A stretch of DNA of 64,000 bases from Halapricum salinum (lineage in GTDB: Archaea; Halobacteriota; Halobacteria; Halobacteriales; Haloarculaceae), in NCBI RefSeq assembly GCF_004799665.1, contig NZ_CP031310.1, positions 488,887-552,886 on the forward strand, in the 5' to 3' direction. Position numbers and translations under genes: made by a program. Shown here one piece after another: positions 61,246-64,000 of this stretch. How positions within the stretch are numbered: the first letter of the stretch is position 1; each line of letters starts with the position of its first letter. The notes under the pieces are model-generated. The model saw only the letters and a program-made list of their open reading frames with translations. It was not told where the DNA came from and ran no database searches.

Positions 61246-62088
61246 GTGAAGTGGCGCTGTCCGCAGTGTGGCAAACCCCACGAGAAAAACGACCCGCCGT
61301 GTGACAACTGCGGCCATCACAAGTTCGAGCGAGCAGTCGTCCCCACCGCCAGCGCCGACGAAGACCACGAACAGTTCGTCTGGGCCTGCACCGAGTGCGG
61401 TCGCCACCACCAGCGCAACAACCCGCCCTGTAGTCGGTGTGGCAACGCGAAATTCGAGAAGGAACCCCTCGATTACGACGAGTTTGATCCCGGCAGTACA
61501 GCGAGCTACTTCGATCTCGTCGGCCGGCTCGAAGTCAGCGCGGCCCTGGTCATCGTCGCGCTCGTCACGGTGGGCGTCCTCGGCTTCCTCGGCGTGATCA
61601 ACGTCCCGGGGCTCACCCCACAGGGGCCGCCGACCGTCGAGAACGTGCCGGGCAACGAAACGGCAGTCGGCGACGTCTCGCTGGCCGACGTCGAGACGTC
61701 GGTCTTCGGTGAACTGAACGTCGACCGGACACCGCGAATCGGGCGGGCCGGCGGACTCGACGCGATAGCGACGTACGTCAACCAGCGGACCGTCAAGAGC
61801 GCCTACACTGACACCGATGGCAGAATCAGCGACGATCAACTCCGTCAGTTCGACGTCAGTTGTTCTGGACGACTGGGATACCTACCACTGCAGACGCGCG
61901 AACCCGTCAACGATGGAGACACTGCCGACGCAGTTGCGCGTGAGTTTACACCAACACTCGAATCGATTCGAACGGCCGAGACTGGAGAACAGACCTACCG
62001 ACTCGAAAACGTCGGCATCGACGCCCACGCTGGCCCAGACGGGCGCGTGTTCGTGACCGTGGCGTTCTGTCAGACCGCGGCCTCGTAG
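61246..62088 (+). CDS. double zinc-ribbon membrane protein with CAP-like outer domain
   Basis: 280 residues from a GTG. Two cytoplasmic zinc ribbons, [19 protein letters not shown] and [19 protein letters not shown], a single membrane span (about 98-118), and an external domain (about 140-280) that may be a divergent CAP/SCP-like fold ([13 protein letters not shown] ... [20 protein letters not shown]). The two ribbons are near-duplicates, each with CxxC-x9-CxxC. The last 19 bases overlap the converging rpoL gene. Function unknown; a membrane signal transducer is one idea. Confidence 0.78.
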   Translation: MKWRCPQCGKPHEKNDPPCDNCGHHKFERAVVPTASADEDHEQFVWACTECGRHHQRNNPPCSRCGNAKFEKEPLDYDEFDPGSTASYFDLVGRLEVSAALVIVALVTVGVLGFLGVINVPGLTPQGPPTVENVPGNETAVGDVSLADVETSVFGELNVDRTPRIGRAGGLDAIATYVNQRTVKSAYTDTDGRISDDQLRQFDVSCSGRLGYLPLQTREPVNDGDTADAVAREFTPTLESIRTAETGEQTYRLENVGIDAHAGPDGRVFVTVAFCQTAAS

Positions 62089-62354
62089 GCCTCGCTCAGC
62101 GCGTCGGTCTTCTCGATGACGCGATCCGTGCCGTCTTCCAGCGCGTCCAGTGCGTCCGTCCCCTCCTCGGTCTTGATCGTCAGCACGGGGTCGGTCTGGC
62201 CCCCGGACTGTTCGGGGTTCATGTCGTAGGTCGCGGCGGCGACGCCGTCGGTCTCCAGCAGCGCGCCTTTGAGTACGTTCATGAACGTGTGATCCTCACC
62301 AGCAATCTCGATAGAGAGCGCGTTCTCGTCTTTCTCGATGACCCGCAGGTCCAT
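62070..62354 (-). CDS. rpoL: RNA polymerase subunit L (Rpo11)
   Basis: 94 residues: [79 protein letters not shown], the Rpb11/AlphaN-like L subunit that pairs with subunit D. The ATG at 62354 is the family start. The frame stays open upstream through a repeat array, which I regard as non-coding (see rejected items). Confidence 0.93.
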   Translation of the reverse strand: MDLRVIEKDENALSIEIAGEDHTFMNVLKGALLETDGVAAATYDMNPEQSGGQTDPVLTIKTEEGTDALDALEDGTDRVIEKTDALSEAYEAAV

Positions 62355-62400
62355 ACCTACGGGTACGCGTGAGGCGGAATAAGTCTCACGACCTGAATTG

Positions 62401-62670
62401 ATGTCGACGGTCGGCTCGTGAGCGTTTTTATACGCGAACAGTCCAGCCGGGAGACGTAAGGTGTCGACGGCCGACACGGCCACGCGTTTATGCGTGGCCA
62501 GTCCAGCCGGGAGACGTAAGGTGTCGACGGTCGGCTGCAAGTGCCGACCGCCCAACTGTCGACGGCCGACTCGTGAGCGCTCTCGTGCGCGAACAGTCCA
62601 GCCGGGAGAAGCAGTGTCGACGGCCGACTCGCGAGCGTTTTTATACGCGAACAGTCCAGCCGGGAGGCGC
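62401..62670. repeat. tandem array of structured repeats between ndh and rpoL
   Basis: Four long copies, R1 62403-62460, R2 62463-62520, R4 62558-62613 and R5 62616-62670, plus a truncated R3 (62523-62556). Conserved parts are GTCGACGG at the start and CAGTCCAGCCGGGAG at the end. In each long copy the columns 15-22 bases after the copy start pair with those 29-36 bases after it: R1 GTGAGCGT/ACGCGAAC, R2 GGCCACGC/GCGTGGCC, R4 GTGAGCGC/GCGCGAAC, R5 GCGAGCGT/ACGCGAAC. R3 has its own 8-bp hairpin (62528-62535/62543-62550). The array runs from 48 bases before rpoL right up to the ndh stop codon. Confidence 0.9.
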
Positions 62671-63831
62671 CTACATATCGGGCCAGGCTCGCAGCGCCCG
62701 GCGGATCGAGGAGACGTCGGCGATCCAGCGCGCGGCGATGGCCTTCTTCAAGAGTTTGGCGGGCAGGCCACCGAACGTCGAGATGGGCAGCAGCATGACG
62801 TCGTGGGCGACAGCCTCCTCACCGATGGAGATGGCCGTCCCTTTGTCTTTGAATTTCCAGGGCTTCAACGGCTGGCCGCGCATCTGTCGGGCGATGTTCT
62901 CACCGACGAGTTCGGCGGCCTGCCAGGCGGCCTGGGCGGTCGGCGGCGCTGGTTCGCCGTTCTGGTCGACCAGCGCGGCGTCGCCGATGGCGAACACGCG
63001 CTCGTCGTCGGTCTGGAAGGTCGTCTCCGCGCGGACGCGATTGGACCGCTCGTCCTTGTCGAGGGCGACGTGTTGCATGGCCTCGCGACCGGTGATCCCG
63101 CCGGTCCAGACGAGGACGTCGTAGGACATCTCCGCGTCGTCGCCGACGTAGATTTTCTCGGCGTCGACCTCGCCGATGAACTCGCCAGTCTCGATCTGGA
63201 CGTCCCGGGCTTCCAGACGGCTCCTGAGTGCGCCCTGCAGTTCGGGATCGCTCTCGGGAAGGATGTTGTCCAGCCCTTCGACGAGCGTGATGTCGATGGG
63301 GGCACGCGCCTTCTCGCGGTACTCCGCGACCTCGCCGGCGACCTGGATCCCCGAGAGCCCGGCCCCGCCGACGACGACTTCGGCGGGATCGGATTTCGTC
63401 GCCTCGCGGCCGGCCTCGGTGACGGCGTCGTGGATGGCCAGTGCGTCGTCGAGACTCTTGAGGGTGTGGGCGTGCTCGCGGAGACCCTCGATCCCGAAGA
63501 AGGCCGTCCGAGAGCCGATCCCGATCAGCAGGTAGTCGTAGTCGACAGTCCGATCGTCTTCGAGGACGACCGTGCGTGTGTCGGTGTCGACGTCCGTGAC
63601 GGTCCCCTGGAGGAAGCGTGTGTCCGCGGATTTGATCGCGTCGACGGGGACGGTAATCTGCTCCTGCACGCTTGGGTCTTTGATACAGCGGTGAACTTCG
63701 TGAAGGACGAGATGGTAGTCGACGTCCGAGATCCACGTAATATCGGCCTCGTCGCCCAGCTCGGCTTCCAGGCTGTTGATGGCTCCTGCACCCGCGTACC
63801 CGGAGCCGAGGACGACGACCTGCGCTGTCAT
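62671..63831 (-). CDS. ndh: type II NADH dehydrogenase / NAD(P)-FAD oxidoreductase
   Basis: 386 residues. Two dinucleotide folds: [17 protein letters not shown] at the N-terminus and [22 protein letters not shown] in the middle, [12 protein letters not shown], and the FAD-binding [29 protein letters not shown]. The C-terminal helices ([14 protein letters not shown]) would dock to the membrane. Probably passes electrons from NADH to menaquinone without pumping; a sulfide:quinone oxidoreductase is less likely, as the extra cysteines are absent. Confidence 0.9.
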   Translation of the reverse strand: MTAQVVVLGSGYAGAGAINSLEAELGDEADITWISDVDYHLVLHEVHRCIKDPSVQEQITVPVDAIKSADTRFLQGTVTDVDTDTRTVVLEDDRTVDYDYLLIGIGSRTAFFGIEGLREHAHTLKSLDDALAIHDAVTEAGREATKSDPAEVVVGGAGLSGIQVAGEVAEYREKARAPIDITLVEGLDNILPESDPELQGALRSRLEARDVQIETGEFIGEVDAEKIYVGDDAEMSYDVLVWTGGITGREAMQHVALDKDERSNRVRAETTFQTDDERVFAIGDAALVDQNGEPAPPTAQAAWQAAELVGENIARQMRGQPLKPWKFKDKGTAISIGEEAVAHDVMLLPISTFGGLPAKLLKKAIAARWIADVSSIRRALRAWPDM

Positions 63832-64000
63832 ACCCGTCGTTCAGGTTCGGCCCGATACAAAGGTGTTGGAATGGCTCCGGCAGTCGGTTAGTCCTCCACC
63901 GACGAGGATGACAAATCCACGGGGGCGAAGAGGCTACCGCCGCCCCTCCTGTGAAATATTCTCGCCGCAGAAACATACGCAACATTTGACTACCCGTCAA
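63832..64000. other. window end, upstream of ndh
   Basis: 169 bp with no gene seen. It must hold the ndh promoter; no clear TATA box is visible at leaderless distance. Confidence 0.4.

Noticed and set aside
62355-62555. Upstream in-frame extension of rpoL through the repeats, giving a 20-residue protein repeat
   Set aside because: The 60-bp period happens to be a multiple of three, but the spacing between R2, R4 and R5 is not constant, the text is not acidic, and RpoL starts at [11 protein letters not shown] in all relatives I know.
62401-62670. CRISPR array
   Set aside because: The similar parts make up most of each unit, there are no unique spacers of constant length, and no cas genes are present.

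Overview
The window is chromosomal DNA of a halophilic archaeon (class Halobacteria). Support: GC-rich sequence (roughly two thirds G+C by eye), acidic proteins, and TATA-like boxes about 25-30 bases before start codons, implying leaderless mRNAs. Archaeal information genes are present (L11, L1-L10-L12, aIF2-beta, Rpo11/RpoL, DRG GTPase, Trm5, diphthine synthase, RaSEA), as are haloarchaeal families (archaeosortase A, TIGR04206, UPF0058, DR2241). I cannot name the genus.

Layout. 1-7.5 kb: end of a DUF255/YyaL protein, a small palindrome-preceded gene, a VapBC toxin-antitoxin pair with a palindromic operator, a thioredoxin, a sugar-binding protein without a signal peptide facing a chemotaxis transducer without an outer domain, and a sugar isomerase. 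7.5-20.8 kb: membrane proteins (one with 56 perfect four-residue repeats), an isocitrate-lyase-family enzyme, a uracil-DNA-glycosylase-like gene, Nudix, GlmM, two duplicated membrane genes with duplicated promoters, cytidine deaminase plus uridine phosphorylase, a phosphate carrier, a stress protein, an SDR and a P-type ATPase. 20.9-22.4 kb: an AT-rich, apparently transferred stretch with a HEPN-like gene beside tRNA-Thr(CGT) and a decayed copy of the tRNA 3' end.

22.4-39.8 kb: Trm5, a PNPOx-fold protein, diphthine synthase, archaeosortase A, ThrRS with a structured leader, a lactate-use cluster (permease, FAD/Fe-S dehydrogenase, LutC, LutB-LutA fusion), a two-domain VOC protein and a DRG GTPase. 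39.8-42.9 kb: ribosomal stalk genes L11 and L1-L10-L12, with a hairpin at the start of the L1 leader. 43-55.2 kb: a TctA-like carrier split in two frames, CorA, CysRS, DUF502, a CbiX-DR2241 pair, RaSEA, MoaC, NAD(P)HX repair, acylphosphatase and an Ogg-type glycosylase. 55.2-64 kb: small conserved archaeal proteins, aIF2-beta, a thioredoxin opposite a TrmB-like regulator, HisF, a zinc-ribbon membrane protein, RpoL and type II NADH dehydrogenase.

The strongest unexplained signal lies between ndh and rpoL (62401-62670). Four related copies of about 58-60 bp, plus a truncated fifth, keep the same hairpin, and some paired columns change together. That points to a selected RNA or cruciform structure. 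Other leads are the signal-less binding protein/transducer pair, the tetrad-repeat membrane protein, the HEPN-like gene in the AT-rich patch, and the two-hairpin thrS leader.
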